Positions 1 through 11,403 are shown, numbered from the stretch's first letter. The stretch: DNA of 64,000 nt from Symbiodinium natans (GCA_905221605.1 CAJNDS010002117.1:566001-630000), one strand, 5' to 3'. Made by a program: numbers and translations. Notes: generated from the sequence alone by a model not told the origin.

Positions 1-2364
1 AGGACGAAGACGAGCTTGATGTAGACGAGCTTTTAGTGCTGCTGCTGGTGACCGATGTTGACGTTGAAGTGGTTGAGGATGCAGTGCTCGTTGACGTAGA
101 AGTGCTGCTAGTCAGCGTGCTGGTGGACGACACTGTTGCGCTTGTGGTTGTTGTTGAAGAAGTTGACGACGATGTGCTGGACGCGGAGGTGGTGCTTGTG
201 GAAGATGTGGAAGCTGTTGCAGTCTGAGTCATCGAGGACCTGGTAGTTGAACTGGAGGATGTGATACTGCTGGATGTCGAAGTGCTGGTAGTAGTTGCTG
301 ATGTGCTGGAGGTCGAAAATGTTGTTGTGCTCGACGTGCTCATTGACGATGTCGTCCAGGTTGTGCTTGAAGTTGTGCTTCTTGTTGTGGTAGTTGAGGT
401 GGTAGATGTCGTGGACGAGGAGCTAGTCGAACTCGAGCTGAAGGAAGAAGTGCTGCTGATACTCGTGGACGTTGTGCTGGAACTGCTGCTGCTCGCGCTT
501 GTAGACGTAGTGGATGTTGATGTAGTCGTTGAGGTTGACGTTGATGTGCTTGCAGTGCTTGTAGGTGTTGTGCTGGTGCTTGTGCTTGTCGAGCTGCTGC
601 TGCTCGTGATTGTAGATGTAGTGGACGTTGACGTAGTGGTTAAGGTTGACGTCGATGTACCGGTTGTGCTTGTAGATGTTGTGCTGGTGCTCGTGCTTGT
701 CGAGCTGCTGCTGCTCGTGCTTGTAGATGTAGTGGATGTTGACGTAGCGGTTGAGGTTGATGTTGACGAGCTGGTGGTGCTTGTGGAGGCCGTGCTGGTG
801 CTTGTGCTTGTCGAGCTGCTGCTGCTCGTGCTTGCAGATGTAGTGGATGTTGACGTAGCGGTTGAGGTTGACGTTGCTGTGCTGGTGGTGCTTGTGGAGG
901 CCGTGCTGGTGCTTGTGCTTGTCGAGCCGCTGCTGCTTGTGCTGCTTGATGTGGTCGACATCGATGTGCTGGTTGTCGTGGACGACACAGTGCTTGAAGA
1001 GCTCGAGCTCTTGGAAGAGCTTGTTGAGGATGAGGTGGTGGATGATGTTGTTCTGGTGGAGCTAGCTGACGAAGTGGATGTGGAAGATGACGAGGAGCTA
1101 GTTAAAGATGCCGTGGAGCTGGTGGAGGACGTTGTTGCTGACGTAGAGAAGCTGCTACTGGTGGATGTCGAGGAGGACGAGCTACTTGTCGAAGTCATGG
1201 ACTTGCTCGTCGATGTCGCGGTGGGACTTGTTGAAGAGGAGGACCATGTGGAAGTTGTGCGAGACGTAGATGAGGAGGCAGAGCTTGAAGAAGATGATGT
1301 CGTCGTAGCGGATGTAGATGTGGCGGAGGATGTAGTTGAGGTGGTCGATGGTGTGACTGTGGACGATGTAGAAGTAGAGGTTGATGTCTGGGTCAAAGTT
1401 TCAGAAGCCGTTGAAGTCGTGGTTGATGTCCGGGTGTGTGAAGATGTTGCTGATGTGGTTGACGAGCTGGTGAGCGTGAACGTGGTTGTGGATGTAACTA
1501 TCCAGTCCGAGAACGTGGCTGACGCAGCTGCAGTGGCACGACCGTTGGGGTTTGAAGCATATACCAAGACGTAGCGCTCGGAAGCGGCCGTACCATTTGC
1601 GATCACGTACATGAACAGCATCGCGTCAACAGATCCAAGAAACCTCTCATTGGTGCCTACTGCATCATCCGCCAAGTACACATGAAACTCGGACACAAAG
1701 CCGTAATCCTGCGTAGAACTGCGCTGCCAACTGACAGTCCCTCCAATGTAGTTTTCGAGGTAGTCTTCGTCCGAGAACGCGAGGCTTGCCACGACGACAT
1801 CTCCTAATTCATGGGGCGACGAATCATAGATTGCAGCGTAACCAGCTTCTTCGAAGGTGGTTTCCATATCAACGCCATCCCGATTGGCCAACACCATGAT
1901 CCACACTCCATAGAACCCAAACTGTAGGTCTCGAGCAGTGTTTTCCAAAGTGACTTGGTTTGTACCCACAGGGATGTGGTATTCCACAGGATCTGTGCTG
2001 GAGTTGTATGGGACCTTGACAAGACACCACGGCGTGTTACATTCTACATGCGACTGCAGCAGAGACTGCGCCACGTTGGTGCCAAGAGGCTTTCATTGCG
2101 AGGAATTGGATGGCTGGTAGATGCTCTTTGTCCTTTTCGTGGGAAACCCACACTGCGTAATGAAGAACCGAAGTTTCCTCAGCGAAGCCAACGCTCAGGG
2201 AATGTTAACCGTGGGAAAAGGCGCTTTTGGCAGGAGACTCTCATCTTATGATATTCATCTACTATTCTATTCTGCAGCCAGGGTTTCATCGGCAGGCGGC
2301 TCCCAGGAGATGATCCCTTCGATAATGTACTCATCCGTGTCAATGTCTGTGAACCGCACATTTC
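1..2364 (-). CDS. Secreted/surface mucin-like protein: beta-sandwich repeats followed by a long Ser/Thr-rich domain (partial)
   Basis: Minus-strand frame open without a stop from about 2092 down to base 1. The N-terminal part read here (about 2364-1500) holds repeats of a dinoflagellate-type beta-sandwich domain with cues such as FSDEDYLENYIGGTVSW, EFHVYLADDAVGTN, IPVGTNQVTLEN and YVLVYASNPNG. The rest (about 1500-1) is almost only Ser and Thr with a few Ala, the composition of an O-glycosylated mucin stalk. It contains four copies of a 37-codon (111 bp) unit starting near 588, 699, 810 and 921. An upstream exon (2288-2364, FTDIDTDEYIIEGIISWEPP) joins 2177 through a 110 bp intron, apparently GA-AG, giving PPADETSVLHYAVWVS. 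About 2090 the frame must shift by one base to continue. The protein continues past the left edge and its start is not in view. Role inferred: extracellular or cell-surface. The family resemblance is from memory. Confidence 0.8.
480..960 (-). repeat. 111-bp in-frame tandem repeat inside the mucin-like domain
   Basis: The sequence gtcgagctgctgc recurs at 588, 699 and 810, with a one-base variant at 921, always 111 bp apart. The intervening sequence is well conserved. The unit is 37 codons, so copy-number change keeps the frame. On the coding (minus) strand it encodes Thr/Ser only, with a few Ala. Confidence 0.85.
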
Positions 2365-4505
2365 CTTATCCCAGAGCCCCCGGAATGTTGAAGCGTGCAC
2401 TCGTATTTCGGGGAATGTAAGGTTTGCGGTGTTCCCATTCCCGCTTTCTCCGCCCACCCCCCCCCCCACAGCGCCACATGTGCTACCAGCCATCTGTCTG
2501 TGTCAGCGGATGAGATTTTCTGGGGGAAACGGTTCCAAAAAACACGTAGACAATAAAGGCCACGAGTTCAGGATGTTTTGTGCCACCCGTCAGGCACTCA
2601 TTTCAGGATGGGGGTTTCAGACTTGGGGCGAAGATTGAGTTGTTCTTTCCACGTCCAGTGCTCTCATGCAGCTCATGCAATAGAGGGACCACTTCAAGAA
2701 CTGCGGACAGGTTTCCAACACCGCCACCCTCACAGCAAGACGGCCACAAAAGGCACGGCAGAAGGACCAAGCTTGTGCATTTGGTCCACATGGCCTTGTC
2801 ACTTCTCAGTCTTAACTTCCCAAACGCCCGAAGAGTGCGACAGCAGATCTCGATTAATTTATCGACATCCGACAACTTGGGGAGGAGGGACTGGGACGAA
2901 AGCTAGAAGCGTTAACAACAGAGGCTTTGCAAGTTGGCCAACGTCTCTTTGTTCTGGCATGCAATCGGTCGCAGTTCGCGCATTCATTCCTTTCATTTGC
3001 AATAAATATTTGTGCGTTCTTTACACGTTATGTTAATATTATTACTGAGCCCCTATATAATAATAGTAAAGGGGCTCATTTTCTTCGTTCACATAATTCA
3101 TGCGTGAACTCATTCATTGCTTTATTTCGTTCACTTATAATTATATTCTCTTCGTAGTAAATTTAATACTATATTAGATGCACGTAATAAAAGAACGAAG
3201 TGAATACATGCAAATGCTGTACGCAATAAGGGCTTTATTCATGCATCCAGAAAGTCCTCATTGAGTCCTCAGAATATAGGCCCTTTATTGCTCACTTTAT
3301 TACTTCGTTCACGAATTCACTGCACTAATTCACTACTTTCGTTCATTAGTGCGTTCATTACATTCACTTCGCAGCTTATTGTTATTTTACGGGCGATCTA
3401 GAGGGCGAAATAATAGAATTGCTCGCGAACAAACAGCTTCAGGTCGGGCGCCTAACATAGAACAAGTACGCAACGCGCGAGCATCATGAGCATCATTGGG
3501 AGCTGAATATGTCCAGACTTCTCGACCTCCGAGCCAGCAGGCGAGCTTCGTGAGTATCATTGGGGGTATCGTGGGTCCCAAGCGCGCATCATGAGCATCA
3601 TTGGGAGCCTCTTGGATCCCAATCCGAGCCAACAAGCGCGCCTCATTAGCATCATTGGGGACCCGTTTTTCCACTCAGAAGCGGTCTGAAGCACCACTTT
3701 CGAACACCCCAAAAGGAACCCGAATACCCCCCCGCCAACAACCCGCACCAGGTGGGGTCTGGCCCGAAAACGCGCGCAGAAAACGCCCACCTGGAAGCGC
3801 ACCCCTAGATGCAACCTTTCGGTTGGTAAGGAACTCAGCTAGCCACGGAGGCCAGCTTTCGTGATAAACCCTTTGCGGTCCCCTTTGCTAGTGCTTTCAA
3901 ATTACCACGATTGAGTTTACTTTATAGACATGATGTTTTAGCACTCTGTCTGAGGCCAATCATCTTCCTCCAAAGTTCCCTTAACTAATCCGACTAATCC
4001 AGTGAAAGCCCGCAACAAAAGGATCCTTGTGAGACCCTACCCAAACCAAGCACCAAATCCACGCTAGGCAACAGGGTCTACTAACTACAGGGTCTACTTT
4101 GGTTCAGGGTGCACATAAAGACCGCTTGTGTGGCCTCCGTGGCCGCCCACACAACAAGCTGCCATCAGGCGCGAAAAGAGCTTGTGGTAATGGTGTCAGG
4201 TGTATTGGCCCAAATGTGCAAAGAAAGCTTGGAACTTGGAACTTCTCGGGTTCCCTGAGGCATGCTGAGGTCTACTGCGATCATGAACCCATATATGACT
4301 TGGGATCTTGCTTGCTTTCGAAAATTAAGTCGTCCGGCCTCTCGAGCAAGCGTCTCGATCACGCACAGACTGCAGATCTCAAAACTGCAGCAACTACCCC
4401 GTACAGCAACACACAATTGATTACAAAACGTAACTGCTCACCCATGTGCACCTGCATTGCGCTTCCAAAGCGGGGCCTGGTCCCACATGGTCCAACTCAA
4501 CATAC
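2365..4505. other. No supported gene; C-run, AT-rich island, degenerate repeats
   Basis: It contains a 14-C run near 2457-2470, the AT-rich island listed separately, and at 3480-3660 a degenerate repeat around 'gcatcatgagcatcattggg' (four copies, about 3481, 3549, 3586 and 3643). A minus reading at 2530-2580 (ELVAFIVYVFFG) could be one more exon of the mucin-like gene but has no convincing boundaries. Confidence 0.4.
2995..3425. repeat. AT-rich island with repeated TTCGTTCAC motifs and hairpins
   Basis: Strongly A+T-rich against a roughly balanced background. Variants of TTCGTTCAC or its complement GAACGAAGTG recur (about 3084, 3127, 3192, 3305, 3340). A perfect 7-bp stem GAGCCCC / GGGGCTC brackets 3047-3078, and a second near-palindrome brackets 3225-3293 (caataagggc ... 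ggccctttattg). No coding frame. Confidence 0.6.
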
Positions 4506-4640
4506 ATATAAACTGGCCATTCGGTCCCGCTCGATCTGAAGACGCGCCGCATCAGCGCTCGCCACAGCTTCTTGCTGCTTGGTGCGTCGAGCCTGCACGC
4601 GGCTTCGGGCTTCGTGGCGATGGCTTGCGGATATGGTGCC
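4506..4640 (-). CDS. Candidate exon, charged helical/coiled-coil-like
   Basis: The acceptor GGCAG precedes G at 4640, then 45 codons in phase 0, ending at a GTATGT donor at 4505. The peptide is rich in Arg, Gln, Glu and Ala (HEARSRVQARRTKQQEAVA, then DAARLQIERDRMASLY), typical of a coiled coil. It may be a later exon of the gene represented at 5.4-5.6 kb because strand and direction agree, but the joining exons are not resolved. Function unknown. Confidence 0.5.
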
Positions 4641-5430
4641 CTGCCATGATTTCATGAGGCCCTGGGCGCGGTGACGTCGCAAACGACCGGGTCCAATGCG
4701 TCCCAGTGTGTAACCCAAAATTCGCAAGCCCAGCCGAACGAAATCCCCAAAGCAAGCACTAACTCACGGACTACAGCCGCCATAACCTCAAACATCCTCA
4801 AACTTACTATGTCACCCCCCAAATCCTGTGTAAAGCTGAGAAGGCCCAATCCCTAAAGTCGCTGGGACCTTCCCTTCCAAATCGGCTTGCACTTTGCCTC
4901 AGAGGTTCGAATCGAGGGCTCTTCTTCTCGCTTAGGGGTGATTTGAGGGGTCGTGAGTTGCCAAAAGTCTTTTGGATCTAGCCGAGTACAGGCGCCATGG
5001 CTCAGTTCGCACTATTGATTGGTCAAAGCCAGTATCCAGACTTGTCTGTTTAACTCCAGACTCTACCAGGCAACGCCATCCCACGCTAAATCGACCCTAA
5101 ATCGTTGGAAGCTTGCTTCTGATTGCCCTGGGATGCTTGAAAGCTTGTCGCCCACCCCAAAATTATCCTAAACTCTTATGCCGCAGGGCTCAGCCACCTG
5201 TACCCTCAAGCATCCTCAAGCCAAGACTCTTAGCTACCTGCAAACAAAATCCAGCTCGGAGCCGGACGGTGCCGCTCCTGCCAATTTCGGATAGACAGGC
5301 AAGCTTCAAGGTTGTTGCGTGTAGCGCCCAAGGCGAAGGAGCACTGAAGAGAAATGTAGCGCACATGGGTGGTGGCGATGCTGGAGATGCGGGTTATGGC
5401 ATGGTTTTCTTCGGAACGAAAGATCGTTAC

Positions 5431-5638
5431 AGCTTTTTCTTCGCTCCGGAACTTGTAAAGCCCCCCTTGTGCTTCTGCCAGATCGACCTCCACTCGCCAG
5501 AGGCCATCCGCGCGTGCGGTGAGCTGCGCCTCCCGAAGGTGGCGATCGGGCGCCTCCTGAGAATACGAACAACGTGTTTTCAACATCGCAGAATGAGGGG
5601 CTTGCCCTCGTCCAGCCACACATCTCCCTCAAAACCAC
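5431..5638 (-). CDS. Two exons with possible starch/glycogen-binding (CBM20/48-like) beta-sandwich
   Basis: Exon 5610-5638 (GFEGDVWLD) enters after GCAG. A 53-bp intron that begins GAGGGC and ends CTCAG joins it to 5431-5556 (EAPDRHLREAQLTARADGLW, then RVEVDLAEAQGGLYKFRSEE). The order G-F...W...L...DGLWxVxVDL...YKF resembles carbohydrate-binding modules of the CBM20/AMPK type, where conserved Trp and Lys contact glucan. That assignment rests on pattern only. The 126-bp exon keeps phase 0 and ends at GTAACG. A further small exon may lie at 5238-5277. An upstream segment near 5700-5730 (EVQLCVRHDLLEF) may be the start of the same domain but its phase does not join cleanly. Confidence 0.45.
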
Positions 5639-5639
5639 C

Positions 5640-7198
5640 TGCGAACAAGCAGGCCTTCACATCCACAGCCCACTCGGAAGGTCTTTGCACTGAACAAATT
5701 CCAAAAGATCATGTCTGACGCACAGCTGCACCTCGATGCTACTAGCCTCAGCACCTTATCAGGGAAATTCCTGAAGTATCACGCATGCACCACTACGCAT
5801 CTTGTGAGTCTTGGCTTCTTCTGGGCACTACGGTCTGTTCGCAAATGCCAAGCCTGTAGAATGCTTTGAGTGCCCAGCGTGCTCTGTGCATTGTGCACGT
5901 GCGTTTCCGAGGTCTCAGGCCCCAATACTGAGGGTGCAGCGCGTTCTCGTACAAACGATTTGCAGACAACACACGCAGGTCCTCGGACAGCCACGCTTGT
6001 AGCCTGATGGATCAAGCACAACTTGAAATTCCTAAACATTCTCAACTTAAGCGCATTGAGAGATCCTGTGCCTGCTCTGCAGCTGCACACTGCCACCGGG
6101 ACCGGTGACAGGTAGCCGCTCGGGGCCCGGTGCAGGATCTGCAGGGACCGCTGGCCTGCGATTGAAGTTAGAAAACTTCCCACCGGCCCGATCCGCCGCG
6201 GCACATGACTCGTGGCGGCACATTTCACTTTTCCTCGCTCGGCATCAACTCTGGCTGCCCTGGCTTGCTGCCTCCGTCAGCGCCTGCCTCGCAGGACACT
6301 GCTGGATGAGAGGAAGTCGATGATCATGGTTCAATGAGATGAATCGCATCAAGAATCAAGAAGCCGATCACTGCCCACAGTATAGTCGCAGTGTGTGGTA
6401 TGGCATGCTTGTTGCGACTTGTCACTTACGATTTGCCTGATGTACGCCTTCCAGGGAAACTTGATTGTTTACGTCTGCTACCAACCCTCCAGAATTAGAC
6501 ACAGTTTAATGTTTGCCTCGGTTTTTGACCACCCCCCTCCCCTCCCTCCCTCGCAACTGCACAATCCATTTCGCAGAACGCTTTTCGAAACCACCTTCGT
6601 AATTGCACAATCTTTCCGGGCCGAGGTGCCCCCATGGGGGGGCGGGGGGGGAGGGGTTCTTAATATGAGGAGTGAACATTGAGGCTGGTCGAAATGGCCT
6701 TTTCACAGCTTCCCAGGTATTCCCAGTCCTGATCACGTCAGGTTTCCAGCTCGAGCTGACCACGCCCTCTCCCACCCCACGCTGAAGCCAGCTGTTCTTC
6801 TCCCGCCCTCCCTGCTGTATTGGTGCCCCCGGTGTATTGGCATTATTGGCATGAAAGAGCAGATTGCTTTTGCAAGTTTGAACGAATAAAGATAGTGAAA
6901 CATTTGCTGCCACTTAAACTCAAGGATTAGCTCTTGCTTCTCGGGGTGATAGATTTCGGTGGGTTGGATCTCGAGAAAAACTGCAGCAAAACCTACATCT
7001 TGACAAGTTGCAAGTGAGGCAGCAAGAAGAAGCATAAGCAACCAAATTGCAATTCAGAAGCTGCCATCGCAGCTCTATCATCAAAGTCGCACAAGCAGTA
7101 GCAGCAGCGGCAGCAGGCCAGAAGGGCTTGTGCGAATGCTGACAGAGCCAGGCAGGCGAAACAGATGCCAACAGCGCCAACAGTCAGTGTGCCTTTAC
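5640..7198. other. No firmly supported gene
   Basis: Mixed sequence with G-runs near 6630-6655. A minus reading at 6860-6990 (VFLEIQPTEIYHPEKQEL) looks coding, but its phase does not match the neighbouring zinc-type exon, so it is left as undecided. Confidence 0.35.
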
Positions 7199-7527
7199 TC
7201 GCGGCACAAAGTGTGCACAGTGCAGGCAGTAGCAAGGGTGTTGATCAGAGAATGCATAAATGACGGAGTTGCAGATCCCACAAATGCGATCAGAACAGAT
7301 CTCTGGTCTCCGTTCATATCTTTCCTAGAGCTACTCGGCCTTTGCAAAAGACTTAAAGAGCGCGGTTCACTTTTGTCTTTCCGAGTCGGTGTGTCAGGAC
7401 TGCAGTCAAGGCACACGTGGCGTCTTGATGTGGCAATGTGCTGCATGACATTGTCGAGGCTGCTGAAATCGCGCAAGCAGACGGTGCAGCGAAAGGTGCC
7501 ATCCCCCACGTCGGCGACAAAGGGTGC
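7199..7527 (-). CDS. Two exons of a putative zinc-binding protein (C2H2-like finger plus Cys/His cluster)
   Basis: Exon 7417-7527 (37 codons, phase 0 at both ends) follows TTGTGCAG and ends at GTGTGC. It encodes FRCTVCLRDFSSLD then NVMQHIATSRRH, i.e. C-x2-C-x12-H-x6-H, a C2H2/U1-type finger. Exon 7199-7324 (42 codons) follows CTCTAG and ends at GTAAAG. It encodes ICSDRICGICNSV and HPCYCLHCAHFVPR, with C, C, C, H, C, C, H, C, H in zinc-ligand spacing. The 92-bp intron between them keeps the frame. Upstream, a long open minus segment at about 7690-7790 (LMLESRYALIMMFSGEYP, LPEFNEDILRCIFSFL) is probably another exon of this gene with unresolved edges. Likely nucleic-acid or protein binding by inference; the family is not identified. 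Confidence 0.6.
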
Positions 7528-7529
7528 CT

Positions 7530-10160
7530 GCACAAGCTGTTGCAAGTTGCTGCCAGGTTCGACCCCCTAAAATCCCTAAACAGCATGCAGAATCATGCAG
7601 CAGTACAGACACAGGTCGACATGAGTCGAGGAGAGATGTCCAGCCAGGGCACAACCCGCACAATCAGAAAGGAAAAAATGCAGCGCAGTATGTCTTCGTT
7701 GAACTCCGGCAGACCCGGGTACTCACCGGAGAACATCATGATCAGAGCATAGCGAGATTCCAACATGAGGCTGTTTGCCACCTCGGTCTCGCTAGGCCCC
7801 TGCTCCAGGTGCAGAGCAAAGCCAGCGCAGCCTTTGCAAACCGGTTCCCTCCGCCGTACTCTGGTACTGGCTTCGCTCCACTGGATCTGGCCAGAGCTGA
7901 AGGCTCCAGCATCCTTCCACCGGCTGCAATACCGGCATCGGTAGAAACAAGCTGCCTCCTCAGGTTCTCAGGGTGCGAAACATTGCCAAACCCCCTGAGC
8001 TGCACCCTGACGACCTGTTCCAACATAAGCGGCCAGACCTCCCTGTCTCTCTCTCTCTCTCTCTCTCTCTAAACCGCAGACATACCAGTACTGAATTGCA
8101 GCGGGGGTTCTGCGCCCAAATGCCGCGCACCATGTGGCATGCGTGAGACAAGATGCCTGGTGGCAGTGTCGGATTTCTCTAACCCTCGGCTCGCAAAACC
8201 GCTAGAGCTTGCACAGAGCAAAGAATCCCCTTTCTGTGATGAACACGGTGCACGCTTCCGCGATGAAAATAGTGTCGCATACGCTGAGTGAGATCGTAGA
8301 TCGGAGAAACCCTCAACCCCGAAACACCTGATGTAAAAAGACACCCGCTGTGCAAAAGGCTGTACAGTATACCAACGCATAGCTCAGTGATGCAACCCCG
8401 AACCCAACTCAACGCAACTAAAACCTTCTCAGTCGCCTCTTCTTCAAAGTGTGCCTCTGAACCCTGAAGCTCCTCACCCCACGGGCCTGACTTTAGCTCG
8501 TCGAGCTCCACGGCGGCATGGCCAGTGTGTTCAGGAGTTCTTCGGGCTACTAGTGTAACGAGGATTCTGCTGAAGCTCTTCAAGAATCGGCACCGATGGT
8601 CTTGAAAAGTGAAATCGAAAGGCCTTTCGATGTTCTCACATTGGCACAAGCAGGAGAAGCTTTGAGTTCAAGAGTCTGCATCTGCAAAATTCTGCAAACA
8701 TCCGGACTCGCAGCATGCTCTTGCGTGAACAAAGCCAACAAGTAGCCACAACCTTTCGACGGCTGCTTGTTTGTGATGTCTGCTAGTGGCCGAAACCCAA
8801 AGAGGAAGTCTTAGGAAGTGCTAAAATTACCGAAATCATCTTAGACACAATCCTAAATCCTGAGCGCAGGCCCAGGCCTGAGCAAGTCATCCAGGATGCT
8901 GGGTGTGGGGCGTGCCTCAGTCCAGTGAGGAATCCAGGCTTCAGGATGATCAAGGATGTTCGCAGTTTCAGGATGTTTCAGGTTTCGCGATTTCTCGTGG
9001 CATGGCTTGGCCACCTTTGCCCACCTCCCCAAAACCCCGGCCCAACCACCCGCACCTCATTTTTGCCAGAACCTTCACCCTGCCAAGCTCTCCAAACCTT
9101 AAACTCAGAAGCCCCGAGCCCTCATGAGCCCCCTAATTCATTGTCTGGCCCGGCTTGCCCAACACAGCCTTAACCTTAAGCCTGCAGCCTAAACCCCAAG
9201 CGCGCTTCGGCCCTCCTGGCAAGAAAAGCCGAAAGTAATTGAGTCTTGGCTTTAACCCTCAAAGATAGGTTAGGGCAGTTTTGGCGCCTGGGACGGCGTG
9301 GGGTGGGACAAACATGTTAGATGCCCTCCACAATCGGGCCATGGCTGCTCGTCGCATTTCCCGAAGCTTTCGAGCCTCGTCTGCATCCTAACCTTCACAG
9401 CTTCTGCGACAGCAAACCCTAAACCATAACCCCAGCCCCCAAACCACGCGGGGGCGGGGGAGGGGGGGGGACCGGGCACGTCCTGATCCGACAGACACCT
9501 GCGTGCTGCGCACGCACTTATAATGGGCTGGGGCAACGGGACAACTTTGGAGCCAGAAGCCCGGGCGAGGGGACGACGTTGGAAGGGGGCGAGGGCTGCA
9601 GGGTCGCGTTGAAACCAGAGGAAGTGGTTGAACAGCCCATAGGACAATTTATGTCCAGCCTACATTCCCTAGGAGTCCTTTTCTTCCGGTTAGGAAACCC
9701 TATATTTCAATAGGCGACCCAGAATGTTTTTGAAATGTTCAGGTCCCAATAGAAAAACAACATAACAGAACAATCCGAGGATGAGGGAGCCCAACCCTGC
9801 CCATTCACAAACAAACTGATCCAAGGCACGCGCCGCTTTCGATTGGAGGGGGGGGGGGGGGGGAGGCCCCCCCGACGAACAATTGCAAAAATATGGAAGA
9901 ATGGTGCTCGTTTGCAGACAGGATGGTCAGGAGGCATTGCTCTGCCAGGTTTGGGAGCGCTGACCTTTTTGGGGTTTGAGCAGTGGTTCAGGCCCATTAA
10001 GCCTTGACTTCTCTTTGAACGAGGACTTTCACATTCGTAGGAACAGTGTTGGGTCTTTGTTCCCTTTTTGAGCTGCATCCAGGCCAATCGTTGCATGAGC
10101 TGTGAGGACAACGTGTTTGCAGCCCAAAGCGCTAGAAGCCCGCATGACTCTGCAGTAGTT
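7530..10160. other. Unresolved stretch, possible exons, short CT run
   Basis: It includes the possible upstream zinc-gene exon near 7.7 kb, open minus frames at 7742-8026 and 8460-8560 (HAAVELDELKSGPWG before a GTGAGG), a CT run at 8041-8071, and G-runs near 9460 and 9848. Nothing else reads convincingly. Confidence 0.3.
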
Positions 10161-10162
10161 AC

Positions 10163-10584
10163 TCAGTAGTTGCGATGGCGAGGATGATCCCGATGTCTTT
10201 GCCGTAGTTGCGGCGGGCCTCTCTATTTTCGAGGAGAGGCCATTCAGCTGTCTGGACGAGTCCTCAACTGCTGCTGGCCGGCAGCATGCAAGTTCATGCA
10301 AGTGTGACTTGGCCCAGTGGTGCTGAAGCTTGCAGGTTACTGCCCCGCCCCACATGAGTGCTGGTGTTAATTGTCATTCTTCACGACGGCCAAGCAGGAA
10401 TGTCCAAGTTTGCAGTCCAACAACGCCAAAAACGACCGTCTCATTTATTGAGTTGGGCGGAGGCGGCGTGTGTAACTCGACCATGTTGGCATCGGCGCTT
10501 GGGACCACTGGGATCAGGATGGGAAGAAACCGCTGGTCAAAGAACACAGCAGCAGATGAACGGGTGAAGTCGCTTCGTTCAGGC
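10163..10584 (-). CDS. Two exons of an unidentified protein
   Basis: Exon 10427-10584 follows TTCCAAG and encodes 52 codons including AVFFDQRFLPILIPVVPSAD and NMVELHTPPPPNSINETVVF. It ends with one base of a Gly codon at a GC donor. Exon 10163-10262 follows GTTGAG and completes that Gly, giving VVFGLVQTAEWPLLENREAR then RNYGKDIGIILAIATT, before a GTAACT donor. Both frame and phase fit, and the joined peptide is continuous and non-repetitive, so I regard the pair as real. I do not recognise the family. No start or stop is in view. Confidence 0.6.
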
Positions 10585-10719
10585 CTTGGAAGGAGATTCC
10601 AGAATCGAAGACGGTAGCTGGCAGTGCCCATACCTGTTCCTTCCTTCCTTCTTTCCAGCGCATGTGATCCCCGAAGGGACCGCCCCAAGGGGCACACGTT
10701 ACTGAGTCAGCACCTCTCG

Positions 10720-10768
10720 CGCTCCCTCTCTCTCTCTCTCTCTCTGTCTCTCTGTCTTTCTCTCTCTT
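10720..10768. repeat. CT dinucleotide tract
   Basis: Run of ct repeats with gt interruptions. Confidence 0.85.
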
Positions 10769-11403
10769 GCTCGCGCCCACTACTGCATGATGTGCTGCTG
10801 ATGTGCAACTCCAGATTGCGGAAGACCCAAAATCACACGGACTCAGCACAGCAGAAGCCAAGCCACGCTCGAAAGGCTGGCAGCTTTCGCCCTGTCCCGT
10901 ATGCGGTCAAGGGCAGATTCCATTGGCTGCGGCTTGTGCGCACCATCTTCTGTGATGTTTTTTTTCTGGTTTCATGCCCCATGTGAAGGGTCTAATGCTA
11001 TGGCATCGATGCTGGCTTCTTGTTTGCTCGCCACTTCCTGTGTGCGGTGCGAGCCACAGCGGGTGGCTAACAAAGCATGAACGTGCAATGATCAAACTAG
11101 AAGCAGTGTCTTGAAGCTCGAGCAGAAACGCGGAACAAAGGGTTCGAGCAAGCTCGCCACGGACATGTGACACCTAGGCGGGAGGGTGGTTTCAACTCGA
11201 AGCCAACATGCAGCGGGCTTGGAGCGAGAGCCGTGGCGCGCCATCGAATCCTGAAACGAGCCCTCCCAAGAACCAGGCAACGGAGGGACGGGGTCGCCCA
11301 CTGGCAGCGCAGCGAGGGCCTTGCGGAGCTGTTGAGGACGTGGGTGGTACACTCGCATTTTGCAGGAGTGTCGATGTTTTTTTTTGCTAGACGGTGGTCT
11401 TTC

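Noticed and set aside
261-1574. 437-codon plus-strand frame of Val/Asp/Leu
   Set aside because: It is the antisense of the Ser/Thr mucin-like domain; the minus frame is the one that continues into a recognisable domain.
4900-4930. GGTTCGAATC, resembling a tRNA B box
   Set aside because: No A box at the right distance and no cloverleaf.
5113-5718. 201-codon plus-strand frame
   Set aside because: Overlaps the minus exons at 5.4-5.6 kb as an antisense shadow; no splice logic or motif of its own.
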